A stretch of DNA of 64,000 nt from Candidatus Epulonipiscium viviparus (GTDB lineage Bacteria; Bacillota; Clostridia; Lachnospirales; Cellulosilyticaceae), in the NCBI RefSeq assembly GCF_030708075.1, contig NZ_CP117982.1, forward strand, positions 2,745,302 to 2,809,301. Reading direction: 5' to 3'. The position numbers were made by a program, and so were the translations under genes. The notes below the pieces were generated by a model. It was not told the DNA's origin, ran no database searches, and saw only the letters and a program-made list of their open reading frames with translations. Positions 16,846 to 26,762 of the stretch are shown here, piece by piece (the stretch's first letter is position 1; each line of letters starts with the position of its first letter).

Positions 16846-18886
16846 AGTTAATATAAACGGCGGTACCAAGTTTCATGTTTTTGTAAAACCACTCACTCAC
16901 ATCTGGATCAAACCTAATGCAGCCTTGAGATGCGCGGTCGCCTAGCACTCCGTATCCCTCCAATAAATAGCTGCCAGTTTTGTCAAAAATAATGGAATGG
17001 TATAAATAGTCTCCAAAAAATTGCACTGCATTTTTGGCCATATAGCCCTTGTTAACTCCAAAATAAGGAACATAAGCAGTCAATGAATAAATGCCTCGAG
17101 GAGTTGGTGACTTGCGTTTCCCGGTAGAGCATATTAAATCTTTAAATAATACCCATTTGCCATCTTCCTTTTCGAATATATAGGTTCTTTGCCTATGTAA
17201 ATCGGTCCAAACCAAGCGATTAGTTTTGCTGGTGAGCCCTAAGCTATTTACATATGTTTCAATTTGCTCTGTCGTTGCTCTATTTTTGTTTACTGGAGGG
17301 TCATTGTATAAGCTAACGCTATCCCAAGGAACAACTACTAAGCCAGTTTTAGTTTCTAGATAATTGTTGGTATCGATATAATAGCTGTACCCGTCTTCTG
17401 CCATATGAATAGTTACTTCCTGACCAGCTTTTAATCCGTTTGTTGAATACCTCATTTTGCCTTTAATAATATATGCTGGAAACACTGCTTCTAAATTTTG
17501 TGCCTGAACTTGAGCCTTAGCTTTTTCGGTTTCTATTTTTGTAAGTGAATTTATTCGAGCTTGATCTGCAGCTTTAAGTGCGGCCTTTTCGGCTTGAGCA
17601 CGTGCGGATTCGGCTTTGGCAAGTGCATCGAGTTTTGCTTGTTCTGTATCTACTTGGCTCTGTGAAACTTTTACGGCGTTTGTTAAGGCTGTGAGAACTG
17701 CTTGTTCTGCAGATGTAAGAGGTGTAGTTTTGTTGTTGGCGAGGGTATCCAGTCTAGCTTTTTCTGTATCAACCATTGCTTGGATATCATCGCGTGCCTT
17801 TTGAGCTTGTTGTAATTCTAATGAAATGCGTGTCTCTTCTACTTGGTAAATTTCTTTTGCTATTCGAGCTTCTTCGGCTATTCTCGATTCTTCAGCTTTT
17901 TTAACTGCCTCTATAAACTCAACTTGTGCATCAAAATCGTCGATAGAATCAAGCGTTTTATTTGTTTCTTCGAGCTTCTTCGCCTCTGCAGCTTTTTGTG
18001 CTTCTGCGGCTTTTTGTGCTTCTGCAGCTTTTTGTGCTTCTGCAGCTTTTCTTGCCTCTTCGGCTTTTTTCGTTTCTTCTGCTATTCGTGCCTCTTCTGC
18101 CAATCGTGTTGCTTCAAGTTGTTCATTTTTGGCCGTTATTTTTTGTTGTACATACTGCGTGTTGGTCGCTACAATTTTATTAAATTCTGCGGTAGTATCT
18201 ACAACTTTTGGAGGAGTATAGATAGTTTCACCATTTTGTTCGATTTTTGTAATGTTGATGTTGTCTGCATTTATACCATAAGTATACTGTGGAAACAAAT
18301 TTTCAATTTCCCACGTTTGACTATAGTTGTCCTCATATGTAACACTCAATAAATTTGAAGTTAAATTGTGAATCCCATAACTGGATGTTTGCAAAAGATT
18401 GTTTAGTTCACTATTTTTTTTCTCGACCAAGGAATAATAATTGCCGTTATTTGCAATAGAAAAGATGTTTGAAAGAGAGTTTATTGGAACGTAAATCCCA
18501 TTGCTACCGTGTAAAAAATAAGTTTCGAGTGCTCCGGATGTTAGTATCTGATCTGACAATGTAAAGTTGAGATTTGCAGGAGAGTTGGCGGTCAGAATGG
18601 CCTGCGTTGTATTCATGTTGTTTATACCTGGATTGGTAAAGACATAATCCACGTTATCATACGTATATAAAGCTACATTTTGTCCATTTATTTGTGCGTA
18701 CTTTGTTTGTGCAAGAGTGCCTTGCAACATTCCGATTTCTATAAGCCAATTTTGTTTCTCTTCATCTGAAATATTGATATCACTAAACAAATTTTGTGTC
18801 TCTAAAAAATCAATGGGTTTAGCAAATGTAGATGAATGCATAGAAAAAAATAAACTTATTGCCCCTAGTAATACTTTGTTTTTCAT
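16844..18886 (-). CDS. Secreted L,D-transpeptidase (YkuD) with long coiled-coil region
   Basis: 680 residues. A signal peptide covers about residues 1-23. A region of about 230 residues follows, then a charged Ala/Glu/Lys-rich coiled coil (about 225-470) with AEAQKA repeats, an SH3-like segment near 475-530, and a C-terminal YkuD domain. The YkuD active-site motif SQGCIRFD is at about 653-660 with the catalytic Cys. The enzyme would make 3-3 cross-links or attach proteins to peptidoglycan outside the cell. The coiled coil is unusually long and may act as a spacer. No partner gene is adjacent. Confidence 0.85.
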   Translation of the reverse strand: MKNKVLLGAISLFFSMHSSTFAKPIDFLETQNLFSDINISDEEKQNWLIEIGMLQGTLAQTKYAQINGQNVALYTYDNVDYVFTNPGINNMNTTQAILTANSPANLNFTLSDQILTSGALETYFLHGSNGIYVPINSLSNIFSIANNGNYYSLVEKKNSELNNLLQTSSYGIHNLTSNLLSVTYEDNYSQTWEIENLFPQYTYGINADNINITKIEQNGETIYTPPKVVDTTAEFNKIVATNTQYVQQKITAKNEQLEATRLAEEARIAEETKKAEEARKAAEAQKAAEAQKAAEAQKAAEAKKLEETNKTLDSIDDFDAQVEFIEAVKKAEESRIAEEARIAKEIYQVEETRISLELQQAQKARDDIQAMVDTEKARLDTLANNKTTPLTSAEQAVLTALTNAVKVSQSQVDTEQAKLDALAKAESARAQAEKAALKAADQARINSLTKIETEKAKAQVQAQNLEAVFPAYIIKGKMRYSTNGLKAGQEVTIHMAEDGYSYYIDTNNYLETKTGLVVVPWDSVSLYNDPPVNKNRATTEQIETYVNSLGLTSKTNRLVWTDLHRQRTYIFEKEDGKWVLFKDLICSTGKRKSPTPRGIYSLTAYVPYFGVNKGYMAKNAVQFFGDYLYHSIIFDKTGSYLLEGYGVLGDRASQGCIRFDPDVSEWFYKNMKLGTAVYIN
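17976..18052. repeat. Tandem 18-bp repeats encoding the AEAQKA units
   Basis: Near-identical 18-bp units (gcttctgcagctttttgt type) in the coiled-coil part of the L,D-transpeptidase gene. The unit length is a multiple of three, so copy changes would keep the frame. Confidence 0.7.
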
Positions 18887-19037
18887 ACCACAACCACCCT
18901 TTTGTTGATAAAATATAGTCGATAAACATTATATCAAATCTTACATTTATTGGCAATGGATTTAAATAAAATAAATCTAGCCCAGTTAAAGTTTTTAGAG
19001 GACCAGATTCATTGTTAGAGTAGGGATATACACATTT

Positions 19038-19841
19038 TTATTGTATAGGTGCGGTATCAAGTTGTTCTACTTGTTGACTTTTCTTAATATGATTCAATAA
19101 TTTCTTCTTAGAAAAAAATGGAGATGTCTTTAACATTATGCTAAGAGGAAATGGGATTCCTGCAATAATATCAAGCTTTCCTTGCATCATTGCCTCATAT
19201 CCCTCTTGCGCAATTTTGCTAGCAGAAGCAGTTTGTTTGAATGATTCTGTTTTTTCGGTTCGAGATCGTTGCGCAAGGCGAGTTTCTGTAGCCTCAGGCA
19301 TTAGTGCGGTTACAGTTACTCCGGTGCCTTCGAGTTCAGACGCTATTGCATTAGAAAAAGATGTAACGTATGCTTTTGTGGCATAGTATACAGCTTGAAG
19401 TGGTCCGGGCATTAGAGCTGCTGTGGATGAAGTATTTAGAATTTTTCCAAAGCCTCTTGCTATAAAGTCGGGTAAAAATTTTCTGGTAAGTTCGGTAACG
19501 GCAATCATATTGATTTGCATCATGGCAAGGTTGGTTTCTAAGTCTTGTTCATAGAAATATCCTTGATTGCCAAGTTCGGCATTGTTTATGAGATAGTTGA
19601 TTTCTATTTCTTGTGACTTTATTTCGTTATAAAGCTCTGTGGCGGCTCCAGGTTTAGATAGGTCTTTTGTAATGCAATAAACTTTTGATTGACATTTAGA
19701 ATCGATTAGCTCGGCAACGTGTGTTAAATCTTCCGTTGTTTTCGCAACGATTACTAGATCGCCCCCTTTGTACGCATGTAGTTTGGCAAGTTCCAGACCT
19801 ATCCCGCTAGATGCTCCTGTGATTAATGCTACTTTTTTCAT
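19038..19841 (-). CDS. Short-chain dehydrogenase/reductase (SDR)
   Basis: 267 residues, the classical SDR length. The NAD(P)-binding motif TGASSGIG is at about residues 8-15, the NNAELG segment is at about 86-91, the catalytic Ser lies in NTSSTAA, and YYATK gives the catalytic Tyr and Lys. The family reduces or oxidises small carbonyl and hydroxyl compounds. The C-terminal tail (ISFP..MLKTSPFF type) is similar to the DltE/YdfG-like SDRs of unknown substrate. It is a single gene with no functional neighbours. Confidence 0.85.
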   Translation of the reverse strand: MKKVALITGASSGIGLELAKLHAYKGGDLVIVAKTTEDLTHVAELIDSKCQSKVYCITKDLSKPGAATELYNEIKSQEIEINYLINNAELGNQGYFYEQDLETNLAMMQINMIAVTELTRKFLPDFIARGFGKILNTSSTAALMPGPLQAVYYATKAYVTSFSNAIASELEGTGVTVTALMPEATETRLAQRSRTEKTESFKQTASASKIAQEGYEAMMQGKLDIIAGIPFPLSIMLKTSPFFSKKKLLNHIKKSQQVEQLDTAPIQ

Positions 19842-19898
19842 GTTAAAATCTCCTTCAAGTATAGATTATAGTGTATAATGCGAAGTCTATAATAGGGA

Positions 19899-22736
19899 TT
19901 ATGTTTGGTTTGCTAATATTATTCGTTCTAGAAATTGTCCGGTATATGATTGTTTTACTGTTGCGACTTCTTCGGGTGTGCCGGTTGCAACAACAGTTCC
20001 CCCTTTGATTCCACCAAGAGGTCCCAAGTCTATAATATAGTCTGCAATTTTGATAATATCCAAATTATGTTCGATTACTACAACTGTATTTCCATTATTT
20101 ACAAGCCTGTCTAATATTCTGATAAGCTTATCTACATCTGCAAAATGCAACCCCGTTGTTGGTTCATCTAATATATATATTGTTTTTCCGGTAGTTCGTT
20201 TGCTAAGTTCAGTGGCAAGTTTTATACGCTGAGCTTCTCCGCCAGAAAGAGTTGTTGATGGTTGGCCAAGCTTGATATAAGAAAGTCCAACATCGATTAA
20301 TGTTTTTAATTTCTTTGCAATACTGGGGATATTTTTAAAAAATTCAAAGGCTTCGGCAACAGTCATATTCAATACATCGGAAATAGTTTTTTCTTTATAT
20401 TGAATATCCAATGTCTCTCTATTATATCGTTTTCCATGACAAACTTCGCAGGGAACATATACGTCTGGAAGAAAGTGCATTTCTATTTTTAGAACACCAT
20501 CTCCCTTGCAAGCTTCGCAGCGCCCACCCTTAACATTAAAACTAAATCGACCTTTTTTATAGCCTTTTATTTTAGCCTCTTGTGTTTGCGCAAAAATATC
20601 TCTAATTAAATCGAATACTCCAACATATGTGGCAGGATTTGAACGAGGAGTTCTTCCTATAGGAGATTGGTCTATACTAATTACTTTGTCCAAGTTTTCA
20701 AGTCCAAGAATATCTTTGTGCGCACCAGGTTTGACCTTGGCACGATTCAAATCTCTGGCGAGTTTTTTTAGCAAAATTTCATTAATTAAGGTACTTTTTC
20801 CAGATCCAGAAACGCCGGTTATGCAGGTAAAAACTCCCAGCGGAATAGTAACAGTTATATCTTTAAGATTGTTCTCTTTTGCACCTTCTATTATAAGCTT
20901 ATGACCATTGCCTGCTCTGCGCACTTCTGGTATTGCTATTTTTTTACGACCGCTCAAATAATCTGCTGTAAGGGATTTTTTGTTCTTAACTATCTTGCTG
21001 ATGGGTCCAGCGGCAACAATCTCACCGCCATGTTCTCCGGCACCAGGACCGATATCCACAATCCAGTCGGCAGCAACCATCGTCTCTTCATCGTGCTCGA
21101 CAACAATTAGAGTATTGCCAAGATTTTTCAATTTAATAAGCGTTTTTATAAGTCTTTCGTTATCTTTTTGATGCAAACCAATGCTAGGCTCATCTAATAT
21201 ATATAAGACTCCTACCAAGCCAGATCCTATCTGTGTTGCCAAGCGTATTCGTTGAGATTCTCCACCAGATAATGTTCCGCTGGATCTAGCAAGCGAAAGG
21301 TAGTCTAGTCCCACATCTACCAAAAATCCTATCCTTGCATTGATCTCTTTTAAAATTTGAGCACCTATTGCTAGCTGCCTGTCAGATAAATTTATATTGA
21401 GAAAGAAATCTTTTAAATCTCCAATTGGCAACTGAGTTATTTCAGATATATTTTTACCAGCAACTGTGACTGCTAATGCGCTATCCTTAAGACGGTTGCC
21501 ATGACAACGGCTACACGGAATGCTAGTCATATACGATTCATACTCGGCTTGCATTCCTGCTGATGTTGTTTCTCTATATCTTCGCATGACATGTTCGACG
21601 ATGCCCGTAAATGCATAATCATAAGTTCTGGTGCCATATTCTCCGTAATAGGTAAATTTAACCTTTTTGCCATCGGTGCCATATAAAATCATGTTCTGAA
21701 CAGTTGCCGGTAATTTGATAAAAGGGGTGTCTAAGTCAAAATTATATTGCTCCATAAGTTTTTCAAATAAAGCATAGGCGTAACTTTCTTTATTCGCAAT
21801 AGAGCCCCATCCGATAACGGCAATTGCGCCCTCTCTGAGAGTTAAATTTGGGTTTGGAATGATCAAATCTTTGTCCACTTCTAGCGTTTGACCAAGTCCA
21901 GTACATTCGGGGCAAGCTCCATAAGGATTGTTAAACGAAAATAAGCGTGGTTCGATCTCTTCTATGTTTATGCCGCAATCAGGACAAGCAAAATTTTCGC
22001 TAAATTGTAGTGTTTGCGTGCCTGCATCTATTATCAATATACCGCCCGTAAGTTTCATAATTGTTTCGATTGAGTCGGTTAATCTTTTGCTAATGCCATC
22101 TTTTATAACAAGTCTGTCAACTACAATTTCTATGGTATGCTTCTTCTTTTTATCTAAGGTAACTTCATCCTCAGTTAAATCTACCAATTCGCCATCAATT
22201 TTTGCTCTGATATAGCCTTGCTCAACAGCTGATTGCAGTATCTTTTTGTGTTCACCTTTTCTGGCACGTACAACAGGTGCTAATAGCATAATCTTAGTTT
22301 TTGCAGGCAATTTGGAGATTTGATCAACCATTTGGTCAATGGTTTGCTTTTTGATTTCTTTGCCACATTTAGGGCAATGAGGAATTCCGACTCGCGCAAA
22401 TAATAATCGTAAATAATCATATATTTCTGTCACTGTTCCAACAGTAGAGCGAGGGTTTTTGCTAGTAGTTTTTTGGTCTATGGATATAGCAGGAGAAAGC
22501 CCTGTAATTTGATCCACATCGGGTTTTTCCATTTGTCCTAAAAATTGTCTAGCATATGAAGAGAGAGATTCTACATAACGCCTTTGCCCTTCTGCATATA
22601 TTGTATCAAATGCTAATGAAGATTTTCCAGAGCCACTAAGTCCGGTAAATACAATCAGTTGGTCTCGAGTTAATTCTAAATCAATATTTTTTAAATTGTG
22701 TTCGCGTGCACCTTTAATAATCAATTTATTTTTCAT
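19899..22736 (-). CDS. uvrA: Excinuclease ABC subunit A
   Basis: 945 residues, full length. It recognises DNA lesions with UvrB in nucleotide excision repair. Both ABC modules are visible: Walker [15 protein letters not shown] (about 31-44) and GVSGSGKST in the second half, signature [12 protein letters not shown] and [12 protein letters not shown], and Walker [11 protein letters not shown] and [10 protein letters not shown]. Zinc-finger cysteines include [16 protein letters not shown] and CEACKGDG...CEVCHGKR. Unlike in many genomes, uvrB is not adjacent here. Confidence 0.97.
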   Translation of the reverse strand: MKNKLIIKGAREHNLKNIDLELTRDQLIVFTGLSGSGKSSLAFDTIYAEGQRRYVESLSSYARQFLGQMEKPDVDQITGLSPAISIDQKTTSKNPRSTVGTVTEIYDYLRLLFARVGIPHCPKCGKEIKKQTIDQMVDQISKLPAKTKIMLLAPVVRARKGEHKKILQSAVEQGYIRAKIDGELVDLTEDEVTLDKKKKHTIEIVVDRLVIKDGISKRLTDSIETIMKLTGGILIIDAGTQTLQFSENFACPDCGINIEEIEPRLFSFNNPYGACPECTGLGQTLEVDKDLIIPNPNLTLREGAIAVIGWGSIANKESYAYALFEKLMEQYNFDLDTPFIKLPATVQNMILYGTDGKKVKFTYYGEYGTRTYDYAFTGIVEHVMRRYRETTSAGMQAEYESYMTSIPCSRCHGNRLKDSALAVTVAGKNISEITQLPIGDLKDFFLNINLSDRQLAIGAQILKEINARIGFLVDVGLDYLSLARSSGTLSGGESQRIRLATQIGSGLVGVLYILDEPSIGLHQKDNERLIKTLIKLKNLGNTLIVVEHDEETMVAADWIVDIGPGAGEHGGEIVAAGPISKIVKNKKSLTADYLSGRKKIAIPEVRRAGNGHKLIIEGAKENNLKDITVTIPLGVFTCITGVSGSGKSTLINEILLKKLARDLNRAKVKPGAHKDILGLENLDKVISIDQSPIGRTPRSNPATYVGVFDLIRDIFAQTQEAKIKGYKKGRFSFNVKGGRCEACKGDGVLKIEMHFLPDVYVPCEVCHGKRYNRETLDIQYKEKTISDVLNMTVAEAFEFFKNIPSIAKKLKTLIDVGLSYIKLGQPSTTLSGGEAQRIKLATELSKRTTGKTIYILDEPTTGLHFADVDKLIRILDRLVNNGNTVVVIEHNLDIIKIADYIIDLGPLGGIKGGTVVATGTPEEVATVKQSYTGQFLERIILANQT

Positions 22737-22819
22737 TATTTTTCCTCTACATGATATTATTTTAAATAGAGTATGTACTATAAGAATACATTTTAAACAT
22801 TGAATGTTAACAGCGCATT

Positions 22820-22859
22820 AAAAAAGGGAGAGCTTCAATGTATCTGAAGGCATCTCCCA
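22820..22859 (-). terminator. Terminator of the DUF4430 protein gene
   Basis: A long stem, gggaga (22826-22831) with tctccc (22853-22858), extended inside by cttca / tgaag. On the minus strand it is followed by six T. It separates the DUF4430 gene from uvrA. Confidence 0.88.
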
Positions 22860-22875
22860 AAGCAAAAATCATTTT

Positions 22876-23442
22876 CTATTGATAAACTCTATTGCCGTTG
22901 TTAAGGTCACGACCATAATCACAAGTATAAAGCCACTCTACAACGTCACCATCGGATAGTTTATATTCAGTGCAGCTATAGTTCGGAAAGATCCCGTTGA
23001 CACGATAAATCCAGCCACTGCGTCTTCCTGCATCAGACTTTTCAAAGTTGCCAATACTTTCAATATGTGTTGCATCGCTAAAAAGTAAATTAGAATAATC
23101 TAGCTCAAATTCATTCTCTTGACTCAAGCGAAGCAATAAATCAAAAACACTCTCATTTTCCAAAAGAGTAACAATGTTAGTAGGATATATATCACCATCT
23201 TCAGGAACGCGTCGGCGTTTTAGAAAATTTAACTTATTTCGATTCACATCTTCTAAGAGAGTATCGCATTCTATACTAAAAGTCACATTTATTTTATTTT
23301 CAAGGGCTTTAATATTGGGTAAAGTATTGGCTGCTAAATATTGTGTAGAATCTATAGTAGTGGTGTCGTTAGCTCCCCAAGCAATAGTAAAGATAAAAAG
23401 AGTTGTCAAGCCGCTAAATAAACATTTTTTAGTTAGTTTCAT
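22876..23442 (-). CDS. Secreted DUF4430 (transcobalamin-like C-terminal) domain protein
   Basis: 188 residues from the ATG at 23442; a TTG nine bases upstream is also possible. A signal peptide covers about residues 1-24. The C-terminal part has the DUF4430 hallmarks GWIYRVNGIFPNYSCTEYKL and DGDVVEWLYT, a fold found in transcobalamin C-terminal regions and in many Firmicute surface proteins. The ligand is unknown. It is monocistronic with its own terminator. Confidence 0.75.
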   Translation of the reverse strand: MKLTKKCLFSGLTTLFIFTIAWGANDTTTIDSTQYLAANTLPNIKALENKINVTFSIECDTLLEDVNRNKLNFLKRRRVPEDGDIYPTNIVTLLENESVFDLLLRLSQENEFELDYSNLLFSDATHIESIGNFEKSDAGRRSGWIYRVNGIFPNYSCTEYKLSDGDVVEWLYTCDYGRDLNNGNRVYQ

Positions 23443-23451
23443 TTTCTCCAA

Positions 23452-23771
23452 AGGTTTATATTTAAACCATCCACCTTTCCTTTAGAATTATTTCAGTATA
23501 TGCATTAATTAATTGGTTAAAATTGGTTATAACATACATCCCCCCTATTAAAAAGCATTATTAATATTGTATTAATGTTTGATTAAATAAATGTCTATAT
23601 ATTATTTATGTAATTTATAAAAAAATTGTAGCATTGATTTTAAAAAATGTCAATAAATATTTTGGACAAACTATAATTCGTTTTAAACCTGTATATTTTG
23701 TAAATTAAGTATACACCCAGGCATATAATTAATTTGTATGAACTAAAGTTAAAGAAAGATGAGGTAATGAA
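23452..23771. other. 320-nt intergenic region between divergent genes
   Basis: Very AT-rich spacer between the DUF4430 gene and the P-type ATPase gene. It must hold both promoters. TATAAT-like elements are near 23669-23674 and 23724-23729, but none has a well-spaced -35. No RNA gene or small ORF was recognised. Confidence 0.4.
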
Positions 23772-25655
23772 ATGCAGCAAAAACTTAATAAATTATTAAC
23801 TTCAAAATTAATATTAAGTATATCCGGTATTTGTTTGATAATGAGTATTTTAAGTATAAATATGGTGAACTTTGCGTGGGTTACTGTAATTCTTTTGGGG
23901 GTGCCAACTATTTATATGGCTATATGTAGATTTATAAAAGAACATTACATAAGCTCTGCCGTTCTTGTAAGCATAGCAATAGTGGCATGTATATGTGTAA
24001 ATGATATTGTGACCGCAGGAGAGATTATATTTGTTATGGTTTTGGGTAAAAGTATTCAAGATAGAGTTATCCAAAAAGCAAAAGATAGTGTATATAATAT
24101 TGTAGAAGTAATTCCTAAAAAAGCGCGGGTAATTACCATAAAAAATGATTGCCATATCATAGAAACCATGGTTGATACAGAAGAAGTGGCGTTAGAAAGC
24201 ATTGTTAGAGTTTTGCCAGGCGAAAATTTTCCGGTCGATGGAGTGATTGTGGCAGGCTATACTGCAGTTAATCAGAGTGTCATAACTGGTGAAAGCTTGC
24301 CGATAGATAAAGGTATAAGTCATCGAGTATTTGCAGGAACAACGAATAGCGTCAATGCTGTAGATATAAAGACGATCAAAACCTTTGAAAATTCTTCGAT
24401 GCAAAAGATGATTAAGTTGGTAACGAAGGCAGAGGCCAAAAAAGCTCCTATAGAAAAAGTTATAGACAGATGGTCTAAGTGGGTGGTTTTAGTCGCGATT
24501 ATAACAGCAATATTAATATATATAGGGTTAAATTTGTATGTAGATCAAAAAGATTTTGCAATGAACCGCGCGCTGGCGGCTTTAATAACATTTTGCCCAT
24601 ATACATTAACGATGATTACTCCAGTTGCAGTGATCTCGGCAGTAAGGCGTGCCACAAAGCAGGGCGTGGTTATCAAGTCTGGAATAGCGCTAGAGCAGAT
24701 GGGTGACGCTTGTACTATAGCTTTTGATAAAACTGGTACAATCACAGAAGGAAAGTTGAGAATCACTGATGTTGTAGCATTTGAATATGACGAACAAAAA
24801 ATAATCAGCATAGCCGCGTCGGTAGAATGGCAATCGATACATCCAATCGGAAGAGCTCTCAAAAAATATGCTATTAATAATAATATACCGATATTAGAAC
24901 TTCAGGATGTTGAAAGTTTAGAAGGCAAAGGTATTTTGGCCAAATGGGATAATAAAACTGTTTTTGCTGGAAGCGAAAGATTGGTGAGAGAAGATGCAAA
25001 GATAAGAATTTCCAAAAGCATTCAAGAGGCCATAAATTTGCTAGTGGATCAAGGAAAGATAATAGACATAGTGGCCGTTGATGGCAAAATAATTGGATTA
25101 ATAGGATTCGCTGACAAAATTAGAAAAGAATCATTCAGTGTAGTTGCGAAGTTGAGAGAGCTAGGCGTAAATAAGGCGGTGTTGCTAACAGGAGATAATG
25201 TAAAGAGTGCCAATTTCATAGCTCAGGCAGTTGGTATCAATAATGTATACGCAGAACTTTTGCCAGAAGGTAAAGTGGTGGTCGTTCAATCTCTTATAGA
25301 AAAGCCATCAAACGTATGCATGATAGGAGATGGAATCAATGATGCCCCCGCTCTAAAAACGGCAAATGTTGGAATTGCTATAGGATCAGTGCGTAACGAT
25401 GTTGCCCTCGATGCTGCAGATATTGTTATAATGGGTGATGAGATTACCAAACTTTTGTATATCAAAAAACTTTCAAATGTAACTCTCTTTGCGATAAAGT
25501 TTAACATCATTTTGTTGTTTTTGGCGAGTAGTGTGATATTAGCCCTGTCCATAAGTGGAACTTTAAATACGCGCGAAACTGTGGTGGTATATAATATTAG
25601 TTTGATTTTAGTACTGCTGAATGTTATAAATTTATGTAACAAAAAGATCAAGTGA
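23772..25655 (+). CDS. P1B-type (heavy-metal) ATPase with CPY in place of the CPC motif
   Basis: 627 residues, with no N-terminal HMA metal-binding domain. About four N-terminal membrane segments precede the actuator motif TGES (in VITGESLPIDKG). The transmembrane metal site reads TFCPYTLTMITPVAV, so the usual CPC is CPY. DKTGTITEG holds the phosphorylated Asp, IHPIGRAL is the nucleotide-domain HP motif, and GDGINDAPAL is the hinge. Two membrane helices end the protein. The metal is uncertain because the second Cys is missing and the last helix lacks the usual zinc/cadmium or copper residues. GATGAGG precedes the ATG. Confidence 0.83.
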   Translation: MQQKLNKLLTSKLILSISGICLIMSILSINMVNFAWVTVILLGVPTIYMAICRFIKEHYISSAVLVSIAIVACICVNDIVTAGEIIFVMVLGKSIQDRVIQKAKDSVYNIVEVIPKKARVITIKNDCHIIETMVDTEEVALESIVRVLPGENFPVDGVIVAGYTAVNQSVITGESLPIDKGISHRVFAGTTNSVNAVDIKTIKTFENSSMQKMIKLVTKAEAKKAPIEKVIDRWSKWVVLVAIITAILIYIGLNLYVDQKDFAMNRALAALITFCPYTLTMITPVAVISAVRRATKQGVVIKSGIALEQMGDACTIAFDKTGTITEGKLRITDVVAFEYDEQKIISIAASVEWQSIHPIGRALKKYAINNNIPILELQDVESLEGKGILAKWDNKTVFAGSERLVREDAKIRISKSIQEAINLLVDQGKIIDIVAVDGKIIGLIGFADKIRKESFSVVAKLRELGVNKAVLLTGDNVKSANFIAQAVGINNVYAELLPEGKVVVVQSLIEKPSNVCMIGDGINDAPALKTANVGIAIGSVRNDVALDAADIVIMGDEITKLLYIKKLSNVTLFAIKFNIILLFLASSVILALSISGTLNTRETVVVYNISLILVLLNVINLCNKKIK

Positions 25656-25728
25656 TCTATAATATATGAACGATGCATGATATAATGAACATATTTCGGA
25701 AATATATTAAATATTGGAGGTAAATTAT

Positions 25729-26700
25729 ATGAAAATAGTTGTTTTAGATGGTCATATGCTAAATCCTGGAGAGCTCAGTTGGGAACCTCTTAGTAAGCTG
25801 GGAGATTTGGCTGTATATGATAAAACTGATTTTAACAACAAAGCTATTTTGGAGAGAATAGGAGATGCAACTGCAGTTTATACCAACAAAACACCGCTAG
25901 ATAGAGAGGTTATCGAAAAGTCACCAAATTTAAAATTTATAGGCTTATTAGCAACAGGATATAACATCGTCGATATCGATGCCGCCAAGGAAAATGGAAT
26001 TGCAGTGTGTAACGTGCCTTCATATGGTTCGCAAGCTGTTGGTCAATTTGCAATCGGACTATTGCTAGAAATTTGTCATCATATAGGTCATCATGCAAAT
26101 GAAGTAAAAAATGGTCGATGGGAAGCAGATCAAAAGTTTTGCTTTTGGGATTTTCCTCTTATCGAATTGGCTGGTAAAACATTAGGAATCATAGGTTTTG
26201 GACGCATAGGAATTAATACCGGAAAGATTGCAAAAGCAATGGGAATGAAAATCATCGCGGTGGATAATTATGAAACTGATGAAGGAAAATCGATCGCGGA
26301 ATACGTGGCTATGGATACGTTACTTGCCAAATCCGATGTAATTTCGTTGCATTGTCCATTGTTTAAAGAGACAGAAGGTATTATTTGTAAAGAAAATATT
26401 AATAAAATGAAAGACGGTGTAATTATCATTAATAATTCTAGAGGGTCGCTAATTGTAGAAGAAGATTTGGCTGATGCGTTAAATTCGGGAAAAGTTTATG
26501 CCGCAGGTTTGGACGTAGTGTGTGAAGAGCCGGTTAGAGCAAACAACCCTCTCCTTTATGCCAAAAATTGTATAATTACACCGCATATAAGTTGGGCACC
26601 AATAGAAAGTAGGCAACGATTGCTCGATATTGCAGTGGATAATTTGCAAAAGTTTCAAAATGGAAACATAGTTAATTGCGTAAATGGGATAGAAAAATAA
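25729..26700 (+). CDS. D-2-hydroxyacid dehydrogenase (glycerate/lactate dehydrogenase family)
   Basis: 323 residues from the ATG at 25729, which has TTGGAGG eight bases before it. The NAD-binding motif GFGRIG is near residues 152-157. The catalytic triad is visible as Arg in NNSRGSL, Glu in CEEPVRANNPLL and His in TPHISWAP. The family reduces 2-oxoacids or hydroxypyruvate to D-hydroxyacids. The sequence is closest in style to glycerate dehydrogenase (hprA), but the substrate cannot be fixed. It follows the P-type ATPase gene by 73 nt. Confidence 0.88.
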   Translation: MKIVVLDGHMLNPGELSWEPLSKLGDLAVYDKTDFNNKAILERIGDATAVYTNKTPLDREVIEKSPNLKFIGLLATGYNIVDIDAAKENGIAVCNVPSYGSQAVGQFAIGLLLEICHHIGHHANEVKNGRWEADQKFCFWDFPLIELAGKTLGIIGFGRIGINTGKIAKAMGMKIIAVDNYETDEGKSIAEYVAMDTLLAKSDVISLHCPLFKETEGIICKENINKMKDGVIIINNSRGSLIVEEDLADALNSGKVYAAGLDVVCEEPVRANNPLLYAKNCIITPHISWAPIESRQRLLDIAVDNLQKFQNGNIVNCVNGIEK

Positions 26701-26715
26701 AAAACATCGAGTATT

Positions 26716-26756
26716 GCTGATGCCGCAAATACTAAAAAATCAGTAGCTGCGGCGGT
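26716..26756 (+). terminator. Possible terminator after the hydroxyacid dehydrogenase gene
   Basis: Stem gccgca / tgcggc around 26722-26752, with a secondary act/agt pairing inside. It is followed by GGTATTATATT rather than a clean T tract, so it is only moderately supported. Confidence 0.4.
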
Positions 26757-26762
26757 ATTATA

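Noticed and set aside
17843-18352. Plus-strand open frame rich in Phe/Cys/Leu opposite the L,D-transpeptidase
   Set aside because: It is the complement of the AEAQKA coiled-coil repeats and has no start context of its own.
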